64,000 nt of DNA from [Actinomadura] parvosata subsp. kistnae. GTDB taxonomy: Bacteria; Actinomycetota; Actinomycetes; Streptosporangiales; Streptosporangiaceae. The translations under genes were made by a program, and so were the position numbers. Shown here in pieces: positions 9,026 through 17,795 of the stretch; position 1 is the stretch's first letter; the number at the start of each line of letters is the position of its first letter. The stretch lies in contig NZ_OOHJ01000022.1 in the NCBI RefSeq assembly GCF_900323885.1, positions 186,001-250,000 on the forward strand, in the 5' to 3' direction. The notes under the pieces were generated by a model, which did no database searches, was not told where the DNA came from, and saw only the letters and a list, made by a program, of their open reading frames with translations.

Positions 9026-9634
9026 TCAGGCGAACTCGTAGCCGAGCGTCACCTGCACCCTGAGGCTCTGGCGGCCGGGGCTGAGCGACGGCTCACTCTC
9101 GGCCGCCATCGTCTGCGGCGCCATCCCCCGCAGGGGCCGCGGGGGGCCGCCCGCGCTCTCCTGCACCTCCACCACGCGGCCCAGCGGGCGGCCGGCCAGC
9201 TCGGCGTACTGGGCCGCCTTGGCCGCCGCCTGCCGGAACGCCTTCGCCCGCGCCTCGGCCAGCGCCGGGCCGGGCTCGGACACCTCGAAGGCCACGCCGT
9301 GCAGCCTGGCCTCCTCGCCCACGCCCACGACGGTGTCGATGACGTGGTCGCCCCTGCCGATGTCGCGCACGACGATCTCGAGCCCCTGCGCCGCCCGGTA
9401 CGCCGACACCTTCGGGTACGACTCGTACTCGGGGCCCAGGGACAGCTCCGACGTGGACAGGTCGTCAGGTGCGATGCCCGCCTGCCGCAGCGCCTCGCCC
9501 AGCCGCGCCGCCGCGGCCCGCACGGCGGCGAACGCCTCGCCCGCCGACGCCCTGCGCACCTCGACGCCCGCGTACAGCCGCAACGTGTCGGGCGCGACCA
9601 GGACGGAGCCCTCGCCGCTCACCGTGATGTCCAC
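9026..9634 (-). CDS. SIMPL-domain protein
   Basis: 202-aa SIMPL (DUF541) protein, starting directly with the family strand VDITVSGEGSV. No clear signal peptide is present from GTG 9634; a ribosome site (GGAG) precedes that start. Function of the family is poorly defined (oxidative stress, envelope roles). It is the second gene after the Ser/Thr kinase (gap 56 nt), suggesting an operon. Confidence 0.8.
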   Translation of the reverse strand: MDITVSGEGSVLVAPDTLRLYAGVEVRRASAGEAFAAVRAAAARLGEALRQAGIAPDDLSTSELSLGPEYESYPKVSAYRAAQGLEIVVRDIGRGDHVIDTVVGVGEEARLHGVAFEVSEPGPALAEARAKAFRQAAAKAAQYAELAGRPLGRVVEVQESAGGPPRPLRGMAPQTMAAESEPSLSPGRQSLRVQVTLGYEFA

Positions 9635-9690
9635 GAGATCCCAGCTCCCCTCGGGTGGGTTCGGACCTGATCCTAGGTCGGCGGGCGCGG

Positions 9691-11730
9691 CTACGGGGAG
9701 ACCCGGCTGAACCGGAAGCCCATCCTGTCGAACTCCGCCTTCTCCCGCGCCGTGGCGATCACCCGGGCCGCCCTGCCCGCCAGATCGGTCACCACGGCCT
9801 CGTACCCGCCGCCGCGCTCCCGCCACACCGCCACGTGGCCGTCGTCCCACCAGCCGATGAGCCGGTTGCTGGCCACCGGGATCCGGACCGGCTCCGCGCC
9901 GCCCGAGGTGGGGTACGCGCACAGCGAGGTGCCGGCCGCGGCGCAGTGGGCCAGGAACCGGGTGCCCGACGGCGAGACGTCGTCGCCCTCCACCCACACC
10001 GGCGTGCCCACGTCCGACAGCGTGCGCAGGGGTTTGCCGTCGAGGTCGTAAAACCTCATCCGGCCGCCGGACCACGTGCCCACGGCCCGGCCGCCGGCGT
10101 CCCAGAAGAAGCGCCACTCCCCCGCGCCCTCGTCCGTGATCCGGAACGCCCGGCCCTTCTCCAGGGCCACGTCGACGATGCCGAAGCCGTACTCGGTGGC
10201 GTCGCCGTCGCTGCCCCGGTAGAGGGTGACCAGGCCGTACCTGCCGTCGGGGGACCAGCGGGGCGTGGTGGGGAAGATCGGCTTGCGGCTGACCTCGACG
10301 ACCCGCCGGCGGCCGGTGACGTGGTCGACGACGGACACCGTGGCGAACAGGTCGGTGCTGTAGTCGACGTCGGTGCCCAGGGCCAGGTTGGTGGACGGGT
10401 CGAGGGCGTACTCGAAGTAGCGGGTCTCGGGGGTGAAGCGGCCGGTGGCGTGCTTCCTGACGTACAGGCGCCGGCCGCCGTCCACGGTGTAGGAGGCGAG
10501 CCTGATGGGGTCGCCGTCGCGCTCCTCCAGCCGTACCGACGTGCCGGGGAGGGTGAGCGGGCGGGCGGCGGGCGCGGTCGCCGGGGCCGGGAACGGCGTG
10601 CCGACGACCGCGTTCGTGCGTCCGGCGGTGCCGGACAGGCGGGCGGCGGTGAACGCGCCGGCCGCCACGAGCACGAGCACGCCCGTGACGCCGCCCGCCA
10701 CCACCCAGCCGGTACGGCCGCGCCCGCCAGGCCGGCCCACCGTGGCCGTGCCCTGCCGCAGCAGGCCCGTGGCCGATCCCGTCGGGGAACCGGCCGGTGA
10801 ACCCGTCGGCGCGGCGGGCTCGGGGGCGCCCGGGGGCTCCTCCACCGGCCGCCGGCCGGTCACGTCGGTGGGGCCCTCCGGATCCCCCGGCGGCTGACGG
10901 CCGGGCGCGTCGGCGGAGGTCGCGCGGCCGAGCAAACGCATGAGGGCCTCGCTCGCCGACGGCCGCCGCGCGGGGTCCTTGGCCAGGCAGTCGTTGACCA
11001 GCGCGCGCAGGGCCGGATCGGTCAGGCACGCGGTGTCGGGCTCGGCGTGCATGATCCGGTTGACCACCGCGGGCACGCTGTCCTGCCCGAACGGCGGCTG
11101 CCCCGACGCCGCGAACACCAGCGTGCACGCCCACGCGAACAGGTCCGACTTCTCCCCCGGGCCCGACTCCGAGAGCTGCTCGGGCGCCATGTACGACGGC
11201 GTGCCGATGACCGAGCCGGTGAGCGTCGAGGCGATGTCGAGCGCCTTGGCGATGCCGAAGTCGATGACGCGCGGCCCGTCGGGGGCGAGCACCACGTTCG
11301 ACGGCTTGAAGTCGCGGTGCACGATGCCCGCCTGGTGGATCGCGACCAGCGCCGTGACGGTGCCGACCGCCAGCCGGTGCAGGGTGGTGCCCGAGCGGGG
11401 GCCCTGCTCGCGTACGACGTCGGCCAGAGTAGGGCCCTCGATGTACTCGCTGACGATGTACGGCCGCCCGCCGAACAGGCCCGTGCCGACGACCTGGGCC
11501 GTGCAGAACGGCGCCACCCGCCTGGCCAGCGCCACCTCACGGACGAACCGCTCCGACGCCCCGGCGTCGCCCGCCAGGTCGGCGCGCAGCAGCTTGAGCG
11601 CCACCTGCGTGCCCTCCGGGCTCGTGGCGAGGTAGACGATGCCCTGCCCGCCCTCCCCGAGCCGCCCGGCCAGGCGGTACTCGCCCACCGTCGCGGGGTC
11701 CCCTGGTCTCAGGGCCGCGAGGTCCGGCAT
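9691..11730 (-). CDS. Transmembrane Ser/Thr protein kinase with extracellular propeller-like domain
   Basis: 679-aa Hanks-type kinase. Residues 1-265 form the kinase domain: GEGGQG loop (26-31), catalytic lysine in VALKLL (Lys46), HRDFKPSN (Asp140), DFG (157-159) and APE. A Pro/Gly linker follows, then one transmembrane helix near 340-365 and a C-terminal extracytoplasmic region with repeated WSPDGRYG/WDAGGR-type blades, like TolB/WD propellers. This would be a surface sensor coupled to cytosolic phosphorylation. ATG 11730 follows GGGAG at good spacing. Confidence 0.92.
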   Translation of the reverse strand: MPDLAALRPGDPATVGEYRLAGRLGEGGQGIVYLATSPEGTQVALKLLRADLAGDAGASERFVREVALARRVAPFCTAQVVGTGLFGGRPYIVSEYIEGPTLADVVREQGPRSGTTLHRLAVGTVTALVAIHQAGIVHRDFKPSNVVLAPDGPRVIDFGIAKALDIASTLTGSVIGTPSYMAPEQLSESGPGEKSDLFAWACTLVFAASGQPPFGQDSVPAVVNRIMHAEPDTACLTDPALRALVNDCLAKDPARRPSASEALMRLLGRATSADAPGRQPPGDPEGPTDVTGRRPVEEPPGAPEPAAPTGSPAGSPTGSATGLLRQGTATVGRPGGRGRTGWVVAGGVTGVLVLVAAGAFTAARLSGTAGRTNAVVGTPFPAPATAPAARPLTLPGTSVRLEERDGDPIRLASYTVDGGRRLYVRKHATGRFTPETRYFEYALDPSTNLALGTDVDYSTDLFATVSVVDHVTGRRRVVEVSRKPIFPTTPRWSPDGRYGLVTLYRGSDGDATEYGFGIVDVALEKGRAFRITDEGAGEWRFFWDAGGRAVGTWSGGRMRFYDLDGKPLRTLSDVGTPVWVEGDDVSPSGTRFLAHCAAAGTSLCAYPTSGGAEPVRIPVASNRLIGWWDDGHVAVWRERGGGYEAVVTDLAGRAARVIATAREKAEFDRMGFRFSRVSP

Positions 11731-11912
11731 CGGCGACTCCCCTGTACGGCGTCCTTGCCGCCATTCTTACGGGTGAGCCGGGGTTCCGTCATGTGTTCGG
11801 GCAAGGGTACGTGATCTGGAACGGCGCTCGGCGGGACCGGGCGGGCGGCTCGGGCGGGCTTCGCGGGCGTGCGGCGCGGGTGGAGGCGTCCCGTACCCGG
11901 CGGGCGCGCGGC

Positions 11913-13421
11913 TCAGGTGACGGCGTGGGCGACGGCCTGCGGGGCGCGGAGCTGGAGGTGGCGGCCGGCGCGCGGCAGGCGCACGTGCTCCGCGGCGAGC
12001 GCGTCCGCGAGCCGTTCGGCGCAGCCGTCCGGGTCGCCGGCGCTGAGCACGGTGACCGGCACGTCCGGGAACGGCTTCTCCTCGCGCAGCCGGCGCAGGT
12101 CGGCGGCCATGCCGCGGCGGGCCAGCCACTCCCCCACCGCGGCGGCGAGCACCCGGCCCGTGCCGTAGACCCCCGACGGGTCGGGCAGCCCGGTGAGCAG
12201 CCGGTGCGCGGGCGGCCCCGCCAGGCGGGCCAGGGCCGTCGCGCCCCAGGTGCGGCCCAGCGCGGGCAGCCACCGGCAGGCGGTCCTGGCGAACGGCAGC
12301 GGCCGGCGCTCGGCCGTGCACGCGGGCTCCACGAGGACGAGCCTGGCCAGGCACAGCGGGTGCAGCCGGGCGAACGCCTCCGCGTGCCAGCAGGCGACCC
12401 CGTGGGCGACGAGCGTCACCTGCTGGGGGTGCGCGGGCGACAGCGCGGCCAGCCGGGCGGCCTCGTCGTACAGGGTGGGCGGAACCGGCGCGCAGGGGCT
12501 CAGCCCGAGCCCCGGCCGGTCGAAGCGGATGACGCGGTGCCCGACCGCGAGCCGCGCGGCGACGGCGTCCCAGTGGAACCAGGCGCCCGCGAGCCCGGCC
12601 GTGATCAGCACCACCGGCCCGGCCCCCTGCACGACGACGTGTGCCCGCCCGCGCCCGCCCGGCCCGGGATCGGCCCCCGCGCGGCTCCAGAGGGGCTCGT
12701 CATCCGCGCGAACCCCATCGGCGCCGCTCCAAGCCGGGGCGTCGTCCGTGCGGACGCGGGCGCCGCCCACGCCTCCCATGCGGCCGGGCGCGATCCGTGG
12801 CCCGGCCTCGTCGGCGGCGGCGTCGTCGGCGACGAGCAGGCGGAGGGCGACGTACACGAGCCACACCGCGATCATCGTGAGCTGGGCCCGGTGGGCCAGC
12901 CCGACGCCGTGCCCGGCGGCCTGGGCGCCCGCGGTGAGCAGGGTGGCGCCCAGGGTCAGCCAGGTGAACAACCACGACGCCCGCGCCCGCCACCGCGCGC
13001 TGAGCAGCACCATGGCGACCAGCACCGCGATCGTGCCGAGCACCCGCGCCGCCGCGTGCGCCACGTGCGCGGCGGAGGCCCCCTGACGCCCGCACAGGGG
13101 GTCGCTGAGTGCGGCGCAGTCGAGCGGGAACAGCCCGGCCACCACCGTGAGGAGCCCGAACGCGGCCAGCGCCAGCCAGCCCGGCCACTCGCGGGCCACC
13201 CTGGGCACCAGCGCCACCCCGGCCAGGCACGCCAGCCCCGTCAGCACGTCGCTGACCCGGAACAGCCGCGTCCACGGCTGGTTCCTGGCGGCGAGCTCGC
13301 TGACGTACCCCTCGGTCCGGTCCACGGCGGGGGTGGTGAACTGGCCGGTCACCCAGGCGCTGGCGAGGACCGCCGTCACGATGAACGCGCAGGCGGCGAG
13401 CACGAACAACCTTCGCTCCAC
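11913..13421 (-). CDS. DUF998 membrane domain fused to an alpha/beta-hydrolase-like domain lacking the nucleophile
   Basis: 502-aa fusion. Residues 1-200 are about six transmembrane helices of DUF998 type. After a hydrophilic linker (200-260) comes an alpha/beta-hydrolase fold (265-500) with the oxyanion/Asp-containing RFDRPGLG strand. The nucleophile elbow reads VAHGVA, with Gly341 where Ser is expected, while a C-terminal Asp (SAGDPD) and His (GRHLQ) remain. It probably binds rather than hydrolyses. Start GTG 13421 lacks a strong ribosome site. Separated from the kinase gene by 182 nt with nothing recognisable. Confidence 0.75.
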   Translation of the reverse strand: MERRLFVLAACAFIVTAVLASAWVTGQFTTPAVDRTEGYVSELAARNQPWTRLFRVSDVLTGLACLAGVALVPRVAREWPGWLALAAFGLLTVVAGLFPLDCAALSDPLCGRQGASAAHVAHAAARVLGTIAVLVAMVLLSARWRARASWLFTWLTLGATLLTAGAQAAGHGVGLAHRAQLTMIAVWLVYVALRLLVADDAAADEAGPRIAPGRMGGVGGARVRTDDAPAWSGADGVRADDEPLWSRAGADPGPGGRGRAHVVVQGAGPVVLITAGLAGAWFHWDAVAARLAVGHRVIRFDRPGLGLSPCAPVPPTLYDEAARLAALSPAHPQQVTLVAHGVACWHAEAFARLHPLCLARLVLVEPACTAERRPLPFARTACRWLPALGRTWGATALARLAGPPAHRLLTGLPDPSGVYGTGRVLAAAVGEWLARRGMAADLRRLREEKPFPDVPVTVLSAGDPDGCAERLADALAAEHVRLPRAGRHLQLRAPQAVAHAVT

Positions 13422-13468
13422 GTGACAATTAGATCACTATGGGCTACGGCCGCCCATGAGCGCCCCGG

Positions 13469-14026
13469 TCAGAGCCCTGGAGCGCCCCAGACAGGGAACC
13501 ATCGGCCGAGGTCCTTCTCCAGTGGCAGCTCGCCTTCGAGGGCGCCTCTGGCCTGCAGTTCGAGCGGGTTGTCGCGCTTCTGCCCCGCCATCGGGGCGAA
13601 CGGGTAGAAGGTGCCGCGTTTGTACAGGTAGACGACGGCCAGCCGCCGTCCGTCGGGTGCGGCGAACGACACCAGCGAGCACAGCAGCGAGGGCCCGAAC
13701 CCGGCGCCCTCCAGCGTGGAGTTGACCGCGTGCAGCTCGGTGACCAGGTCGCCGAGCGCTTCCGAGGTACGCCGGACCAGCAGCCAGGTGTAGCCGTAGC
13801 CGTCGTCGGACTCCTCGACGCGCTCCCCCAGCAGCGCCTTGGCGTCGCTCTCCGCCGTGGCGAACGCGCCGCCCTCCGCCGCCCTGAACGCCACGGAGCC
13901 GAGACCGGTGGGCGTCAGCCCCGTCGCGGCCTGCAGCGTCACGGCCGCCGACGGCAGCGCGAACAGCGCGTCGAGGTTGGGCTTGACCGGTTTCGTCCGG
14001 CCGAGCAGCGCGTCGAGCCAGCCCAT
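13469..14026 (-). CDS. pspAB: PspA-associated protein PspAB
   Basis: 185-aa PspAB protein, the last gene of the pspA-pspAA-htpX-pspAB block. It begins MGWLDALLGRTK, typical of the family, and has no signal peptide or membrane helix. Role is inferred from constant linkage to PspA in actinobacteria; biochemical function is unknown. Six nt after htpX. Confidence 0.85.
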   Translation of the reverse strand: MGWLDALLGRTKPVKPNLDALFALPSAAVTLQAATGLTPTGLGSVAFRAAEGGAFATAESDAKALLGERVEESDDGYGYTWLLVRRTSEALGDLVTELHAVNSTLEGAGFGPSLLCSLVSFAAPDGRRLAVVYLYKRGTFYPFAPMAGQKRDNPLELQARGALEGELPLEKDLGRWFPVWGAPGL

Positions 14027-14032
14027 GCCTGC

Positions 14033-14932
14033 TCAGCCCCTTCCGAGCTGCTGAGAGATGGCGGCGAGTTGTTCGAGCCGGCGCTCCAGCGTCGGGTGCG
14101 TGGAGAACAGGTTCGCCAGCGACTGCCCCCTGGCCAGGGCCGGGGCGAAGTAAAAGGCGTTGAACGGCTCCGCCTCGCGCAGGTCGCGGGTCGGGATCCT
14201 GGCCATCTCGCCGCTCACCTTGGTCAGCGCGCTGGCCAGGGCCGACGGGCGCTGCGTGAGCAGGGCGCCGGCCCGGTCGGCGGCCAGCTCCCGGTAGCGC
14301 GACAGGGCGCGGGTGAGCAGGAAGCTGACGGCGTACACGACGACGGACACCAGCAGCACGATCGCGCCGACGGGCAGCCCTCCCTGGCCGCCGTTGCGGC
14401 GGCCACCGAGCCCGCTGTAGAGCGCGAACCTGGTCATCAGCCCCGCCACGATGCCGAGGAACGAGGCGATGGTCATGACGGCCACGTCGCGGTGGGCGAC
14501 GTGGGACAGCTCGTGGGCGATCACGCCCTCCAGCTCCTGCGGCTCCAGGCGGCGCAGGATGCCGGTCGTCACGCAGACGACCGCTCTGTTCTGGTTGCGG
14601 CCGGTGGCGAACGCGTTGGGGACGTCGGAATCCGCGATCGCCACCCGCGGCTTGGGCATGTCGGCCAGCGCGCACAGCCGGTCGATGAGGCCGTGCAACT
14701 CAGGGGCCTCCTGCGGCGAGACCTCCCGCCCGTGCATCGCGAACAACGCGATGCGGTCGGACAGGAAGTACTGCACCAGCAGCAGGCCGCCCGCCAGCAC
14801 GAGGACGGTCAGCGCCCGGACGCCGAGGGCGATCAGGACGCCGACGAACACGACGTAGAGCAGCCCGAGCAGGAACATCGTCACGACCATGCGGCTGGTC
14901 AGGCCGCGGTCGGACGCGAACCGCGTGCGCAC
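14033..14932 (-). CDS. htpX: Zinc metalloprotease HtpX
   Basis: 299-aa M48 membrane protease. Two N-terminal helices (15-37 and 40-57), the zinc motif HELSH (140-144), two further helices (about 150-170 and 190-210), and the third-ligand region SRYRELAADR. It degrades damaged membrane proteins. Four nt downstream of pspAA, so co-transcribed with the phage-shock genes in a membrane-stress module. Confidence 0.94.
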   Translation of the reverse strand: MRTRFASDRGLTSRMVVTMFLLGLLYVVFVGVLIALGVRALTVLVLAGGLLLVQYFLSDRIALFAMHGREVSPQEAPELHGLIDRLCALADMPKPRVAIADSDVPNAFATGRNQNRAVVCVTTGILRRLEPQELEGVIAHELSHVAHRDVAVMTIASFLGIVAGLMTRFALYSGLGGRRNGGQGGLPVGAIVLLVSVVVYAVSFLLTRALSRYRELAADRAGALLTQRPSALASALTKVSGEMARIPTRDLREAEPFNAFYFAPALARGQSLANLFSTHPTLERRLEQLAAISQQLGRG

Positions 14933-14936
14933 GGGA

Positions 14937-15215
14937 TCAGCCCGGGATGAGGCCTTGGTCGCCCAGCATCTCCCGGACCTCCTCGATCGAGGCGTCCGCG
15001 GGGGGAAGGATCAGCTCTGACGGCTCAAGGCTGTCGTCGGGAAGCGCCTTGCCCACGTGGCGCACCTTGTCGAGCAACGCGTGCAGCTTGACCCTGAACG
15101 CCTTCTCGTCGCTGGCCTCGATGGCCGCTTCGAGCTCGCTGTCGAGCTCGTTGAGCACGGAGATGTCGTCGGCGGAGATCTCCACCTGACCCTCGCCCAT
15201 GATCCTGACGATCAT
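14937..15215 (-). CDS. pspAA: PspA-associated protein PspAA
   Basis: 92-aa soluble protein, MIVRIMGEGQ start, PspAA family. Its start overlaps the pspA stop by 4 nt (ATGA), so the two are translationally coupled. Known from genomic linkage to actinobacterial PspA; molecular role not established. Confidence 0.88.
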   Translation of the reverse strand: MIVRIMGEGQVEISADDISVLNELDSELEAAIEASDEKAFRVKLHALLDKVRHVGKALPDDSLEPSELILPPADASIEEVREMLGDQGLIPG

Positions 15216-16039
15216 GCGCCCTCCCCAGGCTGGCGGTACTGCTGGGTCTGGCCGCCCTGCTGCTGGGGCTGCGCCTGCGGCTGCGGCTGGGCCTGCTGCT
15301 GCGGGCGGCCCTGCTCGATCGCCGACTGCGGCGCCGGGCCCTGGCCCAGCTCGGCCTTCATCCTGGCCAGCTCCAGCTCGACGTCCATGCCGCCGCCCAT
15401 GCGGTCGAGCTCGGCTTGGATGTCGTCGCCGCGGGTGCCGCTGAAGTCGTCGAGGGCGCCGCTGGCCAGCAGCTCGTCGATCGCGCCGGCGCGGGCCTGC
15501 ATCTGCGCCGTCTTGTCCTCGGCGCGCTGGATCGCCAGGCCGACGTCGCCCATCTCCTCGGAGATGCCGGAGAACGCCTCGTTGATGCGCGTCTGCGCCT
15601 CGGCGGCGGTGTAGGTGGCCTTGATCGTCTCCTTCTTCGTGCGGAAGGAGTCGACCTTGGCCTGCAGCCGCTGGGAAGCCGTGGTCAGCTTCTCCTCCTC
15701 GGCCTGGAGGTTGTCGTGCTGCACCTTCAGGTCGGCCATCTGCGTCTGCAGGCTGGACCGGCGCTGCAGCGCCTCACGGGCGAGGTCTTCGCGCCCGACG
15801 GACAGCGCCTTGCGGCCCTGGTCCTCCAGGCGCTGGGCCTGCTTCTCGAGCCCGCTGATCTGCAACTCCACCCTCTTGCGCGAGGTGGCGACGTCGGCCA
15901 CCCCCCTGCGCACCTTCTGCAGCAGCTCGAGCTGCCGCTGATAGGAGTAGTCAAGGGTCTCGCGCGGATCCTCCATCTTGTCCAGGGCCTTGTTGGCCTT
16001 GGACTTGAAGATCATCGAAAGTCTCTTCATCACGCTCAT
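15212..16039 (-). CDS. pspA: Phage-shock protein A / IM30-family membrane-stress protein
   Basis: 275-aa PspA/Vipp1 protein. After the short MKRLSMIFKSKANKALDKMED amphipathic start, residues 25-215 are long heptad-rich coiled coils, as in ESCRT-III-like PspA. It stabilises stressed membranes. The C-terminal 35 residues are an unusual Gln/Pro tail (repeats of QPQPQ and QQQ). ATG 16039 (MSVMKRL) is preferred; ATG 16030 is an alternative. First gene of the four-gene operon. Confidence 0.93.
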   Translation of the reverse strand: MSVMKRLSMIFKSKANKALDKMEDPRETLDYSYQRQLELLQKVRRGVADVATSRKRVELQISGLEKQAQRLEDQGRKALSVGREDLAREALQRRSSLQTQMADLKVQHDNLQAEEEKLTTASQRLQAKVDSFRTKKETIKATYTAAEAQTRINEAFSGISEEMGDVGLAIQRAEDKTAQMQARAGAIDELLASGALDDFSGTRGDDIQAELDRMGGGMDVELELARMKAELGQGPAPQSAIEQGRPQQQAQPQPQAQPQQQGGQTQQYRQPGEGA

Positions 16040-16164
16040 GCGCGTCGGCCGTCCCCTTCTAGGTCGTGCTGGTGTCAATCCCAATGCAGCGCAGCCGCCT
16101 TGGGATTACCCTACGCATAACGCACGGGGGCGTCACTAAGTTGCAGTCCAGGTAGGGTTGACGC

Positions 16165-16776
16165 GTGTTGCGACGCCGTTCCCAAACCTCCGTGGACGAC
16201 ACCCCCGTCCCCGTTGACGATCCTAAGCCCCAGGGTAAAGGTCGTCCCACACCCAAGCGCCGGGAAGCCGAGGGCAAGCGGCGCCAGTACGTCTCCGCGC
16301 CGAAAGACCGCAAAGAGGCGTACCGGCAGATGCGGGCCAAGCAGGCCGCCGAGCGCGAGAGGGCCCGCCAGGGCATGCTCGCAGGTGACGAGCGGTATCT
16401 TCCCGTTCGTGACAAGGGCCCCGCGCGCAAGTTCGCGCGCGACTGGGTCGACTCGCGGCGGCTGCCGAGCCAGTATTTCCTGCCGTTCTCGCTAGTGATC
16501 CTGCTGGCCACCTGGGTCCCGTGGCCGATGGCGATCCGCGCGCAGGTGCTCGGCTACGTCGTCACGATCGGCTGGCCGATCATGATGATCGGCGTGCTCG
16601 TCACCTCCGTCTACGTGTCGTGGAAGGTGAAGAAGCTCGTCGCCGAGAAGCTGCCGAACGAGAGCGTCAAGGGCGTGGGCTTCTACGCGGCGATGCGGGC
16701 GCTGCAGATCCGCAAGCTGCGCTTCCCGCCGCCCCAGGTGCTGCCCGGCGGCAAGCCCGTCCAGCCCAAGCGCTAG
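16165..16776 (+). CDS. DUF3043 membrane protein
   Basis: 203-aa actinobacterial DUF3043 protein. Residues 1-100 are highly basic and hydrophilic; two transmembrane helices follow (about 105-122 and 128-150) and then a basic tail. GTG 16165 is preceded by AGGTAGGG. Function unknown. Divergent from pspA across 125 nt and convergent with the SMI1-like gene (3 nt gap). Confidence 0.85.
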   Translation: MLRRRSQTSVDDTPVPVDDPKPQGKGRPTPKRREAEGKRRQYVSAPKDRKEAYRQMRAKQAAERERARQGMLAGDERYLPVRDKGPARKFARDWVDSRRLPSQYFLPFSLVILLATWVPWPMAIRAQVLGYVVTIGWPIMMIGVLVTSVYVSWKVKKLVAEKLPNESVKGVGFYAAMRALQIRKLRFPPPQVLPGGKPVQPKR

Positions 16777-16779
16777 CCG

Positions 16780-17738
16780 CTACGCCTGCTCCCACCGCAG
16801 CAGGCCGCGCGTGACCGCGGGCCGCCGTCCTTCGAGCGGGGTGCCCTGCTCCAGGGCGTCGGCGACGGCCCGCACGAGCGCGTGGTACGACGGCATGCGC
16901 GGCTCCGTCGCGCCCCCGACCACGGCTCCGCCCGCGGAGTCCACCGCGGCGAACGTCCCCTCCTCCCGCTGATAGAGGAACGGGATCAGCCGGCCGTTCC
17001 AGTGCTCGCCGGCGGGGTCGGTGCGCTGGCGCGCGCACAGGGCGCGCCAGGCGTCCCTGATCTCGCGCGTGCTGAGGTTCGTCGCGCCTTCCGACCAGAA
17101 CCCGAGGCCGAACCCGTACGCGCCGCGCGAGCCGTTGTGGCGCAGCAGGGAGGCGCGCAGGTCGTCGGGGAAGTCCACGCCCATCTGCGCCTCGGCGATC
17201 GCGATCGTGCGGGCCCTGCCGGGCGCGCCCAGCGTGCGGTACGTGCGCGGCGCGTTCGCCTTCAGCCACCGCTCGATCCGCCGCCACTGCCGGTTCACGG
17301 CCTGCCTGACCCGCGGGTCGATCGGCCGCACGGTCACGGGGCGGGGCGCGGGCGAGCAGCCGGGTCGGGCGTCGCCGTCGGCGCGGCGCTCGGCACCTGC
17401 GCCGGAGCCTGGGTCGGCGCCTGGGTCGGGGCTTGTGCCGGGGCCTGCGTCGGCGGTTGGCTCGGCGCCTGCGTCAGGGTCTGGGCTCGGGCCTGCGCCT
17501 GGCCGGCGTGCCCCGTCGTGGCCGGTCGGCCGCTGTCCGGGAGCAGGGCGGCCGTCAGGGTCACCGCGACGATTCCCGCGATGCCCGCCCACACCAGGCC
17601 CATCCGCGTGCGGCGGGCCGCAGGAGCGGGGGCCGGGGGGACGGTCAGCCTTTCTGGCATGCGGGCGCGGCGGCGCAGCCGTACCGCTATCGCGGTCAGG
17701 ATGGCCGCCGTGAGCGCCAGCCGTACGAGCTTCAGCAC
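16780..17738 (-). CDS. Membrane-anchored SMI1/KNR4-like protein (frameshifted)
   Basis: The C-terminal 190 residues (from VTVRPIDPRVRQ) look like an SMI1/KNR4 fold: WxxIExWLKAN, a PDDLRASLLRHNGS helix and YxFGLGFW strands. Upstream, in another frame, lie two hydrophobic segments (LVRLALTAAILTAIAVRL and a second near MGLVWAG) and a Pro/Ala/Gln/Thr repeat spacer. Adding one C at the C4 run 17338-17341 joins both parts, so I treat them as one gene starting at GTG 17738 (or 17747). SMI1 proteins are often immunity or scaffold proteins; no toxin partner is visible here. Confidence 0.65.
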
Positions 17739-17795
17739 GTCGCGCACCCTATCCCGAATCGGATCATCCCATGTGCCGGGATTAAGGTCGGATCC

